Source: Planosporangium flavigriseum
GTDB lineage: Bacteria; Actinomycetota; Actinomycetes; Mycobacteriales; Micromonosporaceae
NCBI RefSeq assembly: GCF_011947225.1
Contig: NZ_JAATVW010000007.1
Location: 62,001 to 126,000, forward strand
Direction: 5' to 3'
Length of the DNA stretch: 64,000 nt
Below are positions 53,485-62,880 of the stretch, one piece after another (within the stretch, counting starts at the first letter, position 1; every line of letters starts with the position of its first letter). The notes below the pieces were generated by a model, which saw only the letters and a program-made list of their open reading frames with translations, did not search any database and was not told the DNA's origin. Both the position numbers and the translations under genes were made by a program.

Positions 53485-54966
53485 CTACTCGGGCAGGCGC
53501 GGACCCGCCTCGCGCTGGGCCGCCAGCCACGCCTCCACCTCGTCGGCGGTGCGGGGCAACCCGGCCGACAGGTTGCGGGCGCCGGACGCGGTCACCAGGA
53601 CGTCGTCCTCGATCCGGATACCGATGCCGCGCAGCTCGGCCGGGACGAGCTCGTCCTCGGGCTGGAAGTACAGGCCGGGCTCGACGGTCAGCACGTACCC
53701 TTCCTGCACGCTGCCCTTGCGGTAGTTCTCGCTGCGGGCATGCGCGCAGTCGTGCACGTCGAGGCCGAGCATGTGACCGAAGCCGTGCAGCGTCCACCGC
53801 CGGTACAGCGTGGACTCCTTCGACATGGCCTCGTCCACGCTGACCGGAAGCACGCCGAGGTCGGCGAGGCCCTCGGCGAGCACCCGCATGCAGGTCTGGT
53901 GGATGTCCGCGAACTTCACCCCCGGCTTGATCACGTCCATGCCGGCCTGCTGCGAGCGGTGGACGATGTCGTACACCTGCCGCTGCAGTGGTGTGAACCG
54001 GCCGTTGACCGGCACCGTGCGGGTGACGTCGGCCGTGTAGAAGTTCCGGTTCTCCACGCCCATGTCCATGAGCAGTAGCTCGCCGGGCGCGGTGCGGCCG
54101 TTGTTGTGGATCCAGTGCAGGATCGCGCCGTGCGGGCCGGCGCCGACGATCGACGAGTACCCGACGTCGTTGCCGTCGTGGCGGGCGCGCAGCCCGAACA
54201 CGCCTTCCAGGAGCCGCTCGCTGACCGTGCGGTCGGCCGGCAGTACTCGCGCCACGTCCTCGAAACCGCGTACGGTGGCGTCGATCGCGTCCTGCAGCTG
54301 GGCGATCTCCCACTCGTCCTTGACCAGGCGCAGCTCGGACAGCGTCCAGGCCAGCTCCGCGTCGCGCATGCCGTCGCCGGCGGGCCGTACCGCGGTGTCG
54401 ACGGCCGGGTCGTAGCCGCGCAGCACCCGGGTACGCCCGGGCGCGAGATCGTCCAGGACGGCCGGCAGCGTGGCCAGGTCGGCGGTGGCGATGCCCAGTT
54501 CGGCCGACTTCTCCGCCAGGGTGTGGCGGCGGCCGATCCACAGCTCGCCGTACATCCGGTCGCGGAAGAACTCGTCGGTGTCGCGGGGGGAGCGGGGCCG
54601 GATGTACAGCGTGTCGTCCCCACCCGCGCGCATGACCAGAACCGCGTCCGGGTCGTGCTCGCCGGTCAGCCAGACGTGGTCGCTGCCTGGGCGGAACGGG
54701 TACTCGGTGTCGTTGGCCCGTACCTTCGCCCGGCCGGACGGGATGACCAATGTCTCACCCGGGAAGACGGCGGACACCGCGGCCCGCCGCTTGGCGTGCT
54801 GGGGCGCCTCCGGGCGGGGCGACACCGAGAGCGAGGTGTCGCGCCAGCCGGTGCGCATGAACTCGACGAAACGCTGCGGAAAGTCGGGGTCGTGGGACTG
54901 GGTCCCCTCGGACGGTGTTCCCGCTGACCGCGTGTCCTCTGCGCGCTGCTCACCCTGCTCGCCCAT
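53485..54966 (-). CDS. pepP: Xaa-Pro aminopeptidase (AMP P)
   Basis: The enzyme removes an N-terminal residue preceding proline. The 493-aa protein has the AMP-N domain (about 45-190) and a pita-bread C-terminal domain with metal ligands in LLMDMGVENRNFYTADVTRT (two Asp), HGFGHMLGLDVHD (His), VLTVEPGLYF (Glu) and IRIEDDVLVT (Glu). The first 30 residues are polar and probably disordered. TACCGT ends 6 nt before the ATG, so it is likely leaderless. asnB is transcribed divergently 72 nt away. Confidence 0.94.
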   Translation of the reverse strand: MGEQGEQRAEDTRSAGTPSEGTQSHDPDFPQRFVEFMRTGWRDTSLSVSPRPEAPQHAKRRAAVSAVFPGETLVIPSGRAKVRANDTEYPFRPGSDHVWLTGEHDPDAVLVMRAGGDDTLYIRPRSPRDTDEFFRDRMYGELWIGRRHTLAEKSAELGIATADLATLPAVLDDLAPGRTRVLRGYDPAVDTAVRPAGDGMRDAELAWTLSELRLVKDEWEIAQLQDAIDATVRGFEDVARVLPADRTVSERLLEGVFGLRARHDGNDVGYSSIVGAGPHGAILHWIHNNGRTAPGELLLMDMGVENRNFYTADVTRTVPVNGRFTPLQRQVYDIVHRSQQAGMDVIKPGVKFADIHQTCMRVLAEGLADLGVLPVSVDEAMSKESTLYRRWTLHGFGHMLGLDVHDCAHARSENYRKGSVQEGYVLTVEPGLYFQPEDELVPAELRGIGIRIEDDVLVTASGARNLSAGLPRTADEVEAWLAAQREAGPRLPE

Positions 54967-55038
54967 GACCTGACGGTACCTCCACGGAGGCGCTCGTCAC
55001 GCGTGGCGGTCCGGCACGGTCGTGACAAGATAACGGCC

Positions 55039-57003
55039 ATGTGCGGTCTGCTCACCTTTGTCAGCGCTCACGGTCGCGCGTCGGCCTGTCGGGACAGCCT
55101 CGCGGAGGCCCTCGAGAGCATCCACCACCGAGGGCCGGACGAGACCGGGGTGACCGTCGTCGATGACGACGTGGCGTTCGGCTTCAAGCGGCTCTCGATC
55201 ATCGACGTGGAGCACAGCCACCAGCCGTTGGCGTACCCGCCGACCGGTCCGGAGGCCAACCGGTACGTCATCACGTTCAACGGCGAGATCTACAACTACC
55301 TGGAGCTTCGCGAGGAGCTGATCCGCGAGCACGGCGCCGAGTTCGCGACGACCGGGGACACGGAGGTGATCGTCGCCGCGTACCACTACTGGGGACCGGC
55401 GGCGGTGAGCCGGCTGCGCGGCATGTTCGCGTTCGTGATCTGGGACCGGGCCGCGCGCAAGGCCTTCGGCGCCCGCGACCCGTTCGGCATCAAGCCCTAC
55501 TTCCACCTGGTCACGTCCGAGGGCATCTTCTTCGCCAGCGAGAAGAAGTCACTGCTGCCGTTCGCCGAGTCGGCGTCGGCCGGTGACGCCGGGATCGATG
55601 CGGCCAACCTGTCGCACTACCTGACCCTGCAGTACGTGCCGGAGCCGGCGACCCTGCACCAGGGGATCGGCCGGATCGGCTCGGGGGAGTCGTTCATCTA
55701 CGCTCCGGGCGAGAAGCTGACGACGCACCGCTACTACCAGCCGGAGTTCCGGCCGACCCCGACCAGTAACCCGCAGGCGCTCTACCAGCGCATCCGGGAG
55801 ACGTTGCGGGAGAGCGTACGGGTCCACATGCGCTCCGACGTGCCGGTGGGCGCGTTCCTGTCCAGCGGCATCGACTCCACCGCCGTGGTGGCCCTCGCCC
55901 GCGAGTTCAACCCGAACATCCTGACCTTCACCGTCGGGACCGACGTCAACGGGTACTCCGAGGTTGACGTGGCGCAGGAGTCGGCCCGGCATCTCGGGGT
56001 CACCACGATCCCGACGCTCATGGGGCCGCAGGACATGATGGACGCCCTGCCGAAGATCATCTGGCACCTGGACGACCCGGTGGCCGACCCGGCGCTGGTG
56101 CCGCTGTACTTCGTGGCCAAGAAGGCCGCCGAGCACGTCACGGTCGTGCTCTCGGGCGAGGGCGCCGACGAGTTCTTCGGCGGGTACACGATCTACCGCG
56201 AGCCGCTCTCGCTCGCCGCCGTGAACGGCCTTCCCGACCAGATCCAGAAGGGGCTGCGGGCGGTGTCGAAGGTCATCCCCGAGGGCGTGAAGGGCAAGAG
56301 CTTCCTGGAGCGTGGCACCACGCCGATCGAGGAGCGCTACTACGGCAACGCCCGGATGTTCACCGAGGACGAGAAGGCGCGCCTGATGCGCCGGTACGAC
56401 CCTTCGGTGCGCTACACCGACGTCACCGCGCCGATCTACGCCGAGGCGGCCGCGATGGGCCTCGACGACGTGACCACGATGCAGTACGTCGACCTGTACA
56501 CCTGGCTGCGCGGAGACATCCTCGTCAAGGCCGACCGGATGTCCATGGCCCACTCGCTGGAGCTTCGGGTGCCGTTCCTGGACAAGGAGGTCTTCGACGT
56601 CGCGGCGACCGTGCCGGTCGATCTGAAGCTGCCGCCGAAGACCAACGAGACCAAGTTCGCGCTGCGCCGGGCCCTCGAAGGCGTGGTGCCGCCGGCGATC
56701 GTCAACCGCAAGAAGCTCGGGTTCCCCACGCCGACTCGGGTCTGGCTGCGCGGTGAGATGTACGGGTGGGCCCGGGAGATCTTCCACCGGTCCGGCGCGG
56801 GTCACCTGCTCGACCTCGACTACGCGGTGCAGTTACTCAACGAGCACCACCAGGGCAAGGCCGACAACTCGCGCAAGGTCTGGACCGTGCTGGTCTTCTG
56901 CATCTGGCACGCCATCTTCGTGGAGCGCTCGCTCGACCCGGGCATCACGCGCAACCAGTCGGCGCTGCTGACCAAGCCCGCGATCGGCTCCATCGTCGGC
57001 TAG
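55039..57003 (+). CDS. asnB: Glutamine-hydrolysing asparagine synthetase
   Basis: AsnB makes asparagine from aspartate, ATP and glutamine. The 654-aa protein has the N-terminal nucleophile Cys2 (MCGLLTFVSAHG), HHRGPDETG near 33, FNGEIYNY near 78, and the synthetase ATP-pyrophosphatase loop FLSSGIDSTAVVALA near 275. LSGEGADEFFGGY follows near 375 and the KADRMSMAHSLELRVPFLD motif near 500. ATG 55039 is required because the catalytic Cys must be residue 2 after Met removal. Actinobacterial AsnB is also linked to cell-wall amidation and antibiotic tolerance, but that cannot be seen here. Confidence 0.95.
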   Translation: MCGLLTFVSAHGRASACRDSLAEALESIHHRGPDETGVTVVDDDVAFGFKRLSIIDVEHSHQPLAYPPTGPEANRYVITFNGEIYNYLELREELIREHGAEFATTGDTEVIVAAYHYWGPAAVSRLRGMFAFVIWDRAARKAFGARDPFGIKPYFHLVTSEGIFFASEKKSLLPFAESASAGDAGIDAANLSHYLTLQYVPEPATLHQGIGRIGSGESFIYAPGEKLTTHRYYQPEFRPTPTSNPQALYQRIRETLRESVRVHMRSDVPVGAFLSSGIDSTAVVALAREFNPNILTFTVGTDVNGYSEVDVAQESARHLGVTTIPTLMGPQDMMDALPKIIWHLDDPVADPALVPLYFVAKKAAEHVTVVLSGEGADEFFGGYTIYREPLSLAAVNGLPDQIQKGLRAVSKVIPEGVKGKSFLERGTTPIEERYYGNARMFTEDEKARLMRRYDPSVRYTDVTAPIYAEAAAMGLDDVTTMQYVDLYTWLRGDILVKADRMSMAHSLELRVPFLDKEVFDVAATVPVDLKLPPKTNETKFALRRALEGVVPPAIVNRKKLGFPTPTRVWLRGEMYGWAREIFHRSGAGHLLDLDYAVQLLNEHHQGKADNSRKVWTVLVFCIWHAIFVERSLDPGITRNQSALLTKPAIGSIVG

Positions 57004-57020
57004 CCCGCCCGCGAACTCCC

Positions 57021-57072
57021 GTGATCATGAAGGATTCGGGGTGCTATGACGCCCCGGATCCTTCATGATCAC
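57021..57072. repeat. 23-bp GATC palindrome overlapping the end of a PH-domain gene
   Basis: The arms (starting GTGATCATGAAGGAT and its complement) pair over 23 bp with two G-U pairs around a 6-nt loop. The element begins 17 nt after the asnB stop and runs into the convergent PH-domain gene, supplying that gene's last 16 codons or so and its TGA. It probably terminates both transcripts. Confidence 0.85.
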
Positions 57073-58671
57073 TGAGTGGGGGTGCGGGTGGCGCTCAAGG
57101 AAGGGCGTCAGCAACCCCGGCGTCGCCTCGTCGGCCAGCCGCAGCGCTTCGGCCTGCGGCACGTCGAGCACCTCGTACCGCTGGTGCCCGGCGGCCGTCG
57201 TCGCCGTCAGCGTCGCCAGGCCGGCCCGGCGCTGGAAGAACGACCGCTCGATGTTCCACCCGATGATCCCGTCGCACGCCAGCGCGTGTCGGCGCCGTAC
57301 CAGCGAACCCTGCCGGGCGACCAGCCGGCCGCCGATGAGGGCGTGCCCGAGGCTGCGGTACCGGTCGTACGCCAGCAGCGCGGCCGCCGGCAACGCGAGC
57401 AGGGCGACCTGCCAGATCCAGGCCGGCCAGCCGGCGAACCACCAGCCGGCGATCAGTACCGCGATGGTGAACACGACAGCGGCCACCGCCCTCGTGTAAC
57501 GGCGCAGCATGGCGCGCGGGCCGTGCGGCGTGAGCGGGGCGGTTACCGGCGCCGGGTCGCGTAGCACCTCGCCGGCCACCCGTTCGGCCTCGGCGCGCGG
57601 CGCTGGCGGCAGCAGCAGGGTGCCGCCGTGCTCGGCGCCGCGGCCGACCCGCAGGCCGGTCGCGATCGCGATGCAGCGGGCGCCGCCCACCAGGCGCAGC
57701 AGCAACGGCTCGCTCACCTCGACCCCGCGCAGCCGCCGCTCCTCGATCGTGGTGGCCCGCGAGGTGAGCAGCCCGCGCGTGATGTGCAGGGTACCGGCGC
57801 TGTGCCGGGTGAGCCGGAACCCCCAGAAGGCGAGTACGTATCCGACCGTCGACGCGACGGCCACGAAGACCGCGCACGCGGCGAGGACCTCGGCGACCGC
57901 GAGGCCGACCGGCGCGTGGGTGAAGTGGGCGGCGAGGGCGCGTAGCGGTCCGTACCGGGTGGGGTCGAGGTGCCACTCGTTGATCGCGCGTGACAGGAAC
58001 GCCGCCACGATGCCCACCGCGACGAAGCCCGACAGCGTGAACGGCCCGTACCGGACCCAGCTCGGCCGCAGCGTCGCCAGGACGACCTCCACGTCGGGGC
58101 GGGCTGCCGGTGCGGCGACCGGCGCCGCTTCGGCTACCGGCTGAGTCACCGGCTGTGGCCGGTGGTGCAGCAGCTCCTCGCGCAGGCGCGCGGCCTCGGC
58201 GGCGCTCAGCCCGTCGAGCCGTACGCCCTCGTCCGTGCGGTCCGAGCGGCCGGTGCCGATCTCGACCCGGGCCAGTCCGACCAGGCGGTGGACGGCGTGG
58301 GCGGTGACGTCGACGGTGCGGATCCGGTCGCGCGGTGCCGACAGCTCCCGCCGCCGGAACAACCCCTGGCGTACCTGCACGTAGTCCGGAGTGATGCGGT
58401 AGGTCGTGGTGAACCAGCGCGTCATCGCGGCCCCGATGACGCCGACGAGGCTGACCACGCCCCACCACTGGTTGCCGCTGGCGGTACCGGCCACGAACAG
58501 GCCGAAGATCGCCGGCAGCGCCCGGGGGATCTCCTGGAACGGGTGCACCAGCAGCATGCGCGGGCTCAGCCGCCGCCATGACGGGTCGATCCCGTCGCCG
58601 GTCGGGACCGGCTCGCCGGCCGCGGGTCGGGCGTCGGGGCGGGCGTCCTCGGCCGGCCCCGGCCAGGTCAT
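57025..58671 (-). CDS. Bacterial PH-domain membrane protein, YdbT-like (long partner)
   Basis: The 548-aa protein has several bPH_2-type domains alternating with membrane helices: a helix pair near 45-85 followed by a PH part (YRITPDYVQVRQGLFRRRE near 95 and DRIRTVDVTAHAVHRLVGLARVEIGTG), a second helix pair near 215-290 and PH part (GTLHITRGLLTSR, ERRLRGVEVSEPLLLRLVGGAR), and a third near 395-435. It resembles YdbT. The C-terminal SVIMKDPGRHSTPNPS is encoded by the palindrome, not by the family. It overlaps its smaller upstream partner by ATGA. Confidence 0.88.
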   Translation of the reverse strand: MTWPGPAEDARPDARPAAGEPVPTGDGIDPSWRRLSPRMLLVHPFQEIPRALPAIFGLFVAGTASGNQWWGVVSLVGVIGAAMTRWFTTTYRITPDYVQVRQGLFRRRELSAPRDRIRTVDVTAHAVHRLVGLARVEIGTGRSDRTDEGVRLDGLSAAEAARLREELLHHRPQPVTQPVAEAAPVAAPAARPDVEVVLATLRPSWVRYGPFTLSGFVAVGIVAAFLSRAINEWHLDPTRYGPLRALAAHFTHAPVGLAVAEVLAACAVFVAVASTVGYVLAFWGFRLTRHSAGTLHITRGLLTSRATTIEERRLRGVEVSEPLLLRLVGGARCIAIATGLRVGRGAEHGGTLLLPPAPRAEAERVAGEVLRDPAPVTAPLTPHGPRAMLRRYTRAVAAVVFTIAVLIAGWWFAGWPAWIWQVALLALPAAALLAYDRYRSLGHALIGGRLVARQGSLVRRRHALACDGIIGWNIERSFFQRRAGLATLTATTAAGHQRYEVLDVPQAEALRLADEATPGLLTPFLERHPHPHSVIMKDPGRHSTPNPS

Positions 58672-59171
58672 GTCGCGTCCCCCGGCGTCGCCTGGGTCGT
58701 CCGGGTCAGGTCGTCGACCAACCGCTGCGCGGTGGCGTAGTCGAGCCCATGAATCTTGAGCGGTCCGGCCGCGGACGCCGTCGTCACCGTGACGTTGGCC
58801 AGGCCGAACAGCTGCTCGAATGGGCCCCGCTCGCTGTCCACGGTCTGGATCCGGGAGACGGGAGCGATCCGCCGCTCCTGGTTGAACCAGCCCGACTGGG
58901 TGTACACCGCCGCGGGCGTCGCCTCCCACAGGTGGACCCGGTAGCGCCAGCGCGGCATCACGATCAGGTGGACCACGGCGAGCACCACGGTCACCAGCAG
59001 AACGAGGACGGGCAGGCCCAAGGTCGGGGCGTTGACCAGCCAGCCGAACTCGACCGCGAGCACGACCAGCCAGCCGATGACGGCGCGAACCGTCCAGTAC
59101 CAGATGGCCTTGCGGCTGACCCGGTGGCGCGGCGCGCGCAGGGTCACCGTTTCGGCGCGGTCAGTCGACAT
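58668..59171 (-). CDS. Bacterial PH-domain membrane protein, YdbS-like (short partner)
   Basis: The 167-aa protein (MSTDRAETVTL start) has two membrane helices (about 25-75) and one bPH_2 domain (PAAVYTQSGWFNQERRIAPV, SRIQTVDSERGPFEQLFGLA and onward). A GTG at 59180 could add three residues. The stop lies in the ATG of the longer PH partner, so the two should form one complex. In Bacillus, YdbST confers resistance to a secreted toxin of sibling cells; the role here is unknown. Confidence 0.88.
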   Translation of the reverse strand: MSTDRAETVTLRAPRHRVSRKAIWYWTVRAVIGWLVVLAVEFGWLVNAPTLGLPVLVLLVTVVLAVVHLIVMPRWRYRVHLWEATPAAVYTQSGWFNQERRIAPVSRIQTVDSERGPFEQLFGLANVTVTTASAAGPLKIHGLDYATAQRLVDDLTRTTQATPGDAT

Positions 59172-59213
59172 GTGCTGCACGTTCTGACCATGGCACGCCG
59201 GAGCAACCGGCGG

Positions 59214-60041
59214 TCACGCGGCCTTGCCGGACAGTTCGGCGTACCCCCGCCGGACCGCGACCCGCGCGGCGTCCGGGCCGAACGGCGCGCGCGCCGCGAC
59301 CTCGTCGACCGGCGCGTCGCAGGCGTGCCCCTCCCGGATCAGCCAGTCCAGCTCGGTCAGGTCGTTGTGCTGCGCGCGTACGAAGTCGCGGTCGACCACG
59401 GCGCCGTGCCCGGGTACGACCACCGTCGCCGGCGAGGTGAGCTCAAGGAGCGCGAAGAGCGTCTCCGGCCATTCGAGGGGGTACCCGTCGCCGAAGCTCG
59501 GCGGGGCGCCCTCCTCGACCAGATCACCGGCGACGAGCACTGCCGCGTCGGGAACGTGGACGACGAGGTCGCCCACGCTGTGGCCGCGGCCGAGGTGGCG
59601 CAGCGTCACCTGCCGGGCGCCCAGTTCGAGGGTGGCCTCCAGATGCACGGTGTGGTCCGGCGGCCGCACCGTCACCTCCGCCAGGCCGGCGGCCAGTTCG
59701 GGGTGGCTGGGGCCCCACTCGGCGTACGCCTCCCGCTTCAGCTTTGTCACCTGTTCACGGAGCAGGATCGCGGCCTCTTCGTGCGCCCAGATCGGCCGGT
59801 CCGGGGCGGCCAGCACCGCGTTGCCGAAGCAGTGGTCGAAGTGGTGGTGGGTGTTGACCACGGTCAGCGGGTGCGGTGTCACCGCGCGGACCGCGTCGCG
59901 GAGCTCGCGCGCCTGGGCATCGGTCGACAGCGTGTCGACCAGCAGAGCGGCGCCGTCGCCGACGACGAGGGTCACGTTGACGTCGAGGACGGGGTAGCGC
60001 AGGACGTACACGTCCCGGGCGACCTCCGTGAAGGCGTTCAC
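59214..60041 (-). CDS. Metallo-beta-lactamase-fold hydrolase
   Basis: The 275-aa cytoplasmic protein has the MBL metal motif THHHFDHCFGN near 65, a third His in LGRGHSVGDL near 155, the bridging Asp in LVAGDLVEEG and the last His in VVPGHG near 205. It resembles general MBL hydrolases rather than antibiotic-resistance enzymes (no signal peptide). The ATG overlaps the stop of the thioesterase gene, and the two are cotranscribed. The natural substrate is unknown; a thioester or lactone would fit the neighbour. Confidence 0.87.
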   Translation of the reverse strand: MNAFTEVARDVYVLRYPVLDVNVTLVVGDGAALLVDTLSTDAQARELRDAVRAVTPHPLTVVNTHHHFDHCFGNAVLAAPDRPIWAHEEAAILLREQVTKLKREAYAEWGPSHPELAAGLAEVTVRPPDHTVHLEATLELGARQVTLRHLGRGHSVGDLVVHVPDAAVLVAGDLVEEGAPPSFGDGYPLEWPETLFALLELTSPATVVVPGHGAVVDRDFVRAQHNDLTELDWLIREGHACDAPVDEVAARAPFGPDAARVAVRRGYAELSGKAA

Positions 60042-60478
60042 GCCTCGCCGAACGCCTTCTGGACGAAACGGTGGCGGTCGACCACGATCCGCTCGACTCG
60101 GCCGTCGGCCACCACGGCGTCGCCGTCCCGTACGGTCACCTCGAAGGTGAGCCGCCGCCCGTCCGCCTTCGCCAGCCGAGCCTCGGCGACGACGGTACGC
60201 CCGACCGGAGTCGGCGCCCGATGGTCGAGTTCGACGCGGGTGCCGACGGTCGTGGCCCCGGACGGCAGTCGGTTGGCCGTCGCGCCGACGGTGGCCGCTT
60301 CGACCAGCGCCAGGAGCCGGGGCGTGCCCAGCACGGGGACGTCGCCGGAGCCCACGGCCTGGGCCGTGTCGGCGTCCGTGACGGTGAGCTGCACCCGGGT
60401 ACGCGCGCCGACCCAGCTCACCGTCCCGTCCGGCGCGCCGACGGCAGGGGCCTCGGTTACTTCGTCATCCGGCCGCAT
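60038..60478 (-). CDS. Hot-dog thioesterase, FlK-like
   Basis: The 146-aa protein resembles fluoroacetyl-CoA thioesterase-type hot-dog proteins: VLGTPRLLALVEAATVGA near 50 and TTVGTRVELDHRAPTPVG near 78 match the FlK pattern. The catalytic Thr/Glu/His triad can be only partly read from these segments. TACGCT ends 6 nt before the chosen ATG, so the mRNA is likely leaderless; the frame is open further upstream to 60526. It is first in a two-gene unit with the MBL hydrolase and diverges from the PAP2 gene. Confidence 0.75.
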   Translation of the reverse strand: MRPDDEVTEAPAVGAPDGTVSWVGARTRVQLTVTDADTAQAVGSGDVPVLGTPRLLALVEAATVGATANRLPSGATTVGTRVELDHRAPTPVGRTVVAEARLAKADGRRLTFEVTVRDGDAVVADGRVERIVVDRHRFVQKAFGEA

Positions 60479-60586
60479 ACGGGCAGCGTAGGCGGTCAGA
60501 TACCGTCGATGCCATGAGTTCCACAATTCATGGGTCGACTGGTGCTGCCTCGAATGCCGGAGCGAACGCCGTTAGCCTGAGGGGCG

Positions 60587-61594
60587 ATGACGCTCACCTC
60601 CCGTTCTGAGGCTCCGGCGCCGGATAACTCGGCTCTCGGAGGGTCCATCCCTGGCCACCAGCGCCGGCTGAAAGCCCTGGCCATCTGGTCTGTCGCCTTC
60701 ACCGCCTGGTGGTTCTTGCTGGGGCTGCCGCTGACCGACCCGATCCTGACGTTCCTGTGGCTCTGGGCGGCGACGATCGCCTGGCGCGTCGACCGCCCCT
60801 GGCGGGTCCACCTGGGGTTCGCCCGGGACTGGGCCGCGATCGTGGTGCTGTTGCAGGTCTACAACCTGTCACGGGGCTTCGCCGACCAGGGCGTCGTACC
60901 GCACGCGATGGAGATGGTCGCCGCCGACCGCTACATGTTCGGGTGGCTGACCGACGGCCGGGTGCCGACCCTATGGCTGCAGCAGCACCTGTACGACCCG
61001 GGCAACATCCACTGGTGGGACGTCTGCGCGAGCTGGGTGTACTTTTCGCACTTCGTCGCCACGCCAGCCGTGGCGGTGGTGCTATGGCTCCGCGACCGGA
61101 TCCGGTGGGCGGCGTTCGTGCTCCGCTGGATCCTGCTGTCCGCCGCCGGGCTGGCGACCTACTTCCTCTACCCGGCCGCACCGCCGTGGTGGGCGGCGAG
61201 GTACGGCCTGATCGACCCGGTGGAGCGGGGATCCACCCGGGCCTGGGATGCGCTCGGGCTGCACGGCGCGGGCAACCTGATCAACGTCGGCCAGGACTCG
61301 GCCAACCCGGTCGCCGCGATGCCGTCCCTGCACACCGCGTTCGCGCTGATGGTCGTCGCGTTCTTCCTGCCGAAGGTGCGCCGGCGCTGGTGGCCGCTGC
61401 TGCTGGCGTACCCGCTCGCGATGACGTTCACGCTGGTGTACAGCGGCGAGCACTACATGATCGACGTTTTCATGGGGTGGACCTACGTCGGGCTGGTGTT
61501 CGTCGTCGGCGCGCTGGTGGAGCGGTGGTGGGCACCCATCTCCCGGGCCCGGGCCGCCCGCGCCGCCGAGGCGAGCGTCGCCGCCAAGGCGTAG
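60587..61594 (+). CDS. PAP2-superfamily membrane phosphatase/phosphotransferase
   Basis: The 335-aa integral membrane protein has about six to eight helices. The lipid-phosphatase motifs are MPSLHTAFAL near 244 (motif 2) and YSGEHYMIDVFMGW near 285 (motif 3, catalytic His); motif 1 is atypical. The long N-terminal half with FADQGVVPHAMEMVAADRYM resembles inositol-phosphoceramide-synthase-like PAP2 proteins, which suggests a lipid head-group transfer. TAGCCT lies 8 nt before the ATG. The last 112 nt overlap the convergent PH-domain gene. Confidence 0.87.
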   Translation: MTLTSRSEAPAPDNSALGGSIPGHQRRLKALAIWSVAFTAWWFLLGLPLTDPILTFLWLWAATIAWRVDRPWRVHLGFARDWAAIVVLLQVYNLSRGFADQGVVPHAMEMVAADRYMFGWLTDGRVPTLWLQQHLYDPGNIHWWDVCASWVYFSHFVATPAVAVVLWLRDRIRWAAFVLRWILLSAAGLATYFLYPAAPPWWAARYGLIDPVERGSTRAWDALGLHGAGNLINVGQDSANPVAAMPSLHTAFALMVVAFFLPKVRRRWWPLLLAYPLAMTFTLVYSGEHYMIDVFMGWTYVGLVFVVGALVERWWAPISRARAARAAEASVAAKA

Positions 61595-62880
61595 GCCTCG
61601 TCCACGTCGCGGTGCTCGCCGACCACGTGGAGCCGGCCGGCGGTGTCGACGTGCACGTCGGCGACGCGCAGCAGCCGTTGGATCGGCCCCTGCACCACCC
61701 GTACGCTCTGTGCCCGGGCGAGTGGGGTGATGACCAGGCGCTGGATCAGCCACCCGTCCCGGGCGTACACCAGGTCACGGTCGTGCCCCACGGCCAGCAG
61801 CCGGTAGCGCAGCGGGGCCAGCCAGCGGGCCCGGGTGGGCGCCGGGGTCAACGGCGGCGCCAGCAGATGCGCGCCGAGGACTTCCGCGAGGACCGGGTGC
61901 GCGGTCTCGCGGTCGGCCACCGGAAGCAGCACCCCCGCGTTCATGCCGGCCTGCCGGTCGTGGGCGCCGTAGCCGGCGACGTCCATCCGCACCTGTAGCC
62001 AGCCGAGCGGCCGCCACATCAGCGGCCAGGTCACCCCGACCGCCTGGATGCGCTGGCGCGGCACCGTCTGGCTGCGCGTACTCAGCAGGCCGTGGTACAG
62101 CCGCAGGCCCGCGGAGTCCTCCAGGATGTGGAAGTGCCAGTCGTCGACGATGCGCCGGATCGGCACCTGTACGACGCCGACCATGGCGGTGAGCATGCTG
62201 CCGACGGCGACCAGATTCCACACCTCCTGCCGCTGGTAGGGCAGGAGGGCCACCACGAGCCCGACCGGCACGAACCAGGTGTGCGGCGTGAGTAGTTGAG
62301 CGAGGAGAACCCGGCCGTTGCGCACCGAGTGCACGGGCCGTTCGACCGGTCGCTGTCCCGGCGTGAGGCCGTCAAGGCCGCCCGCCAGGGACAGGAGGTG
62401 CTCGCGCAGCCGGGTCGCGACCGGCAGGCTGAGGTAGGCCAGCGGGGCCTCGGCCCGGAACGCGCCGATGACCTCCAGCCGCAGTTCGGCCATGCCGGTC
62501 AGGCGGGCGAGCAGCGGGCGTACGACGTCGACCGCCTGTAGCCGTTCGAGCGGTATCGCCCGGGTCCGCCGCCAGAGCAGGCCTTCCGAGATCCGCAGTT
62601 CCCGCCCGTGGATCTGGTATCCCGTGGTGAGCCAGCTGACCGCGGCGACGGTGAGGGCCGCGACGAGCACAGCAAGGGCGCCGAGCGCCCACCGCGCCGG
62701 GCCGAGCTCCTGGTACCCCTGCCAGGAGAAGACCGCGATGACGATCGCCAGCATGTGCAGGCCGCGCAGGAGTGGGGTCACCGGGTGCAGGCGCTGGCGC
62801 GGCTCGACGGCGGTCGCGGTGATCTCCCGGTCCGGCGCCTCGGCCGTCGACGTGCTGGTCACGGCCTCTCCGATGCTCAC
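61483..62880 (-). CDS. Bacterial PH-domain membrane protein, YdbT-like (second long partner)
   Basis: The 465-aa protein repeats helix pair plus bPH_2 units: helices near 40-80 then GYQIHGRELRISEGLLWRRT, RAIPLERLQAVDVVRPLLARLTG, helices near 205-245 then LRLYHGLLSTRSQTVPRQRIQ, and a C-terminal PH part (LVYARDGWLIQRLVITPL). The tail GAHHRSTSAPTTNTSPT is encoded antisense to the PAP2 gene. The GTG start overlaps the stop of the short partner. It is paralogous to the pair at 57-59 kb. Confidence 0.88.
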   Translation of the reverse strand: MSIGEAVTSTSTAEAPDREITATAVEPRQRLHPVTPLLRGLHMLAIVIAVFSWQGYQELGPARWALGALAVLVAALTVAAVSWLTTGYQIHGRELRISEGLLWRRTRAIPLERLQAVDVVRPLLARLTGMAELRLEVIGAFRAEAPLAYLSLPVATRLREHLLSLAGGLDGLTPGQRPVERPVHSVRNGRVLLAQLLTPHTWFVPVGLVVALLPYQRQEVWNLVAVGSMLTAMVGVVQVPIRRIVDDWHFHILEDSAGLRLYHGLLSTRSQTVPRQRIQAVGVTWPLMWRPLGWLQVRMDVAGYGAHDRQAGMNAGVLLPVADRETAHPVLAEVLGAHLLAPPLTPAPTRARWLAPLRYRLLAVGHDRDLVYARDGWLIQRLVITPLARAQSVRVVQGPIQRLLRVADVHVDTAGRLHVVGEHRDVDEAYALAATLASAARAARAREMGAHHRSTSAPTTNTSPT

